From contig DAOVNU010000050.1 of assembly GCA_030630065.1 (NCBI GenBank), positions 1 through 6,179 of the forward strand: a stretch of 6,179 nt of DNA. The letters run 5' to 3'. The notes beneath the pieces were generated by a model. That model was not told the DNA's origin, searched no databases, and saw nothing but the letters and a program-made list of their open reading frames with translations. The translations under genes and the position numbers were made by a program. The number at the start of each line of letters is the position of its first letter. Within the stretch, counting starts at the first letter, position 1. Positions 5,494-6,179 of this stretch are shown here, one piece after another. The DNA comes from a bacterium. GTDB taxonomy: Bacteria > Ratteibacteria > UBA8468.

Positions 5494-6179
5494 GTGAAAA
5501 ATAGGATAAGGAATTTTGGAATAGGGTTAATTTCTCTGCTGCTTCTTTTGACCTCGGTGAAAAGAGCATCCGCCCAGGCCGACTGGACATTTATGGTCTA
5601 TCTGGACGGGGATAATAACTTAGAATCTGCAGGACTTGATGACTTTCTGGAGATGGCTTCTGTTGCTGGTTTAGATGGTTTAGCTGAATCTGCTGTGAGA
5701 GTTGTTGTTCAGTTTGATCGAATCCCTGGCTATGATACTACGCATGGTGACTGGACAACAACTAAGAGATTTGAGGTTCTCACCGGTAGCACCCCAGTCG
5801 TTGGCGACGCAGGTTATGTCGTAGATATAGGGGAAGCCAATATGGGAGACCCGGCTGTCTTAACCGCCTTCATTAACTGGGCTATTGGTTATGCTCCGGC
5901 AACCAATTATGCTCTTATTCTCTGGAACCATGGGGATGGCTGGCGAGAGATTTTAAAGAGGAAAAAGAATGCAAACATTTCCTGGAAGCAAGGAGAAAAT
6001 TGGCAAGGTCCTTTGCCGGAAAAAGGAATAAAGGATATTCTTGGCCGGCTGGTCTGTATTGATGATACCAATAATGATTCTCTCTACATTTATGAGGTTG
6101 TGACCGCGCTCAATGATGCCCATACTGCAGGAGATGACATTGACCTCCTTGGTTTTGATGCTTGTTTGATGGGGATGAC
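5494..6179 (+). CDS. Secreted clostripain-family (C11) cysteine protease, N-terminal part
   Basis: The frame is open to the right edge, giving 228 residues from a GTG start. A Sec signal peptide is visible: basic KNRIRN, core FGIGLISLLLLL, and likely cleavage after Ala-Ser-Ala (25-27). The mature part has the C11 order: WTFMVYLDGDNNLE (31-44), RVVVQFDRIPGYD, GEANMGDPAVLTAFINWA, then LILWNHGDGW with the catalytic His146, a basic loop, CIDDTNNDS, and FDACLMGM with the catalytic Cys224. C11 enzymes cleave after Arg or Lys and are usually activated by self-cleavage in the loop between these residues. The His-Cys distance here is 78 residues, longer than the 55 I recall for clostripain. The loop (151-180) contains an R-x4-KRKK cluster, and Arg151 lies five residues after His146, as in clostripain. 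The C-terminal part, including any further domains or sorting tail, is outside the window. Active protease is likely but untested. Confidence 0.88.
   Translation, partial: MKNRIRNFGIGLISLLLLLTSVKRASAQADWTFMVYLDGDNNLESAGLDDFLEMASVAGLDGLAESAVRVVVQFDRIPGYDTTHGDWTTTKRFEVLTGSTPVVGDAGYVVDIGEANMGDPAVLTAFINWAIGYAPATNYALILWNHGDGWREILKRKKNANISWKQGENWQGPLPEKGIKDILGRLVCIDDTNNDSLYIYEVVTALNDAHTAGDDIDLLGFDACLMGM

Overview
The window reads as part of a diderm (Gram-negative-type) bacterial chromosome. It carries the end of a type II secretion system (T2SS) inner-membrane operon, followed by a run of exported proteins. Coding is dense and the first third is A+T- and Lys-rich. There is no RNA gene, mobile element or CRISPR array. 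The taxon cannot be fixed from this sequence. The mix of a gspK-L-M operon, a CFI-box C-terminal domain, a C11 protease and a dRS3-like palindrome reminds me of uncultivated candidate phyla such as Omnitrophota or Desantisbacteria, but that is an impression and not evidence.

Layout, all on the + strand. (1) Positions 2-121 hold the last 39 codons of a GspK-like minor pseudopilin. (2) Positions 118-1452 encode a GspL-like protein that combines an actin-like PilM domain, one membrane span and a PilN-like periplasmic domain. (3) Positions 1474-1968 encode a GspM/PilO-like protein. (4) Positions 1968-5054 encode a 1028-residue exported protein with four divergent beta-rich modules, a fibronectin type III-like domain, a Gly-rich hinge and a C-terminal CFI-box. 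Its start is ambiguous. A good Shine-Dalgarno supports the ATG at 1968, while a strong sigma70-type promoter at 1974-2002 and a normal signal peptide support ATGs at 2019-2034. (5) A dRS3-like perfect palindrome at 5033-5052 supplies the last codons and part of the stop of that gene. (6) Positions 5106-5480 encode a small lipoprotein with an OB-fold-like domain. (7) Positions 5494-6179 encode the N-terminal 228 residues of a secreted clostripain-family (C11) cysteine protease with both catalytic residues present. The gene runs off the window.

How the parts may work together: GspK, L and M belong to the pseudopilus tip and assembly platform of a T2SS, which exports folded proteins from the periplasm across the outer membrane. 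The CFI-box protein and the protease both have Sec-type signals, so they reach the periplasm and are plausible T2SS clients. The role of the CFI-box as a sorting or anchoring signal, and any role of the protease in processing it, are inference. No gene in the window is broken, and no gene-free stretch longer than about 50 bases exists.
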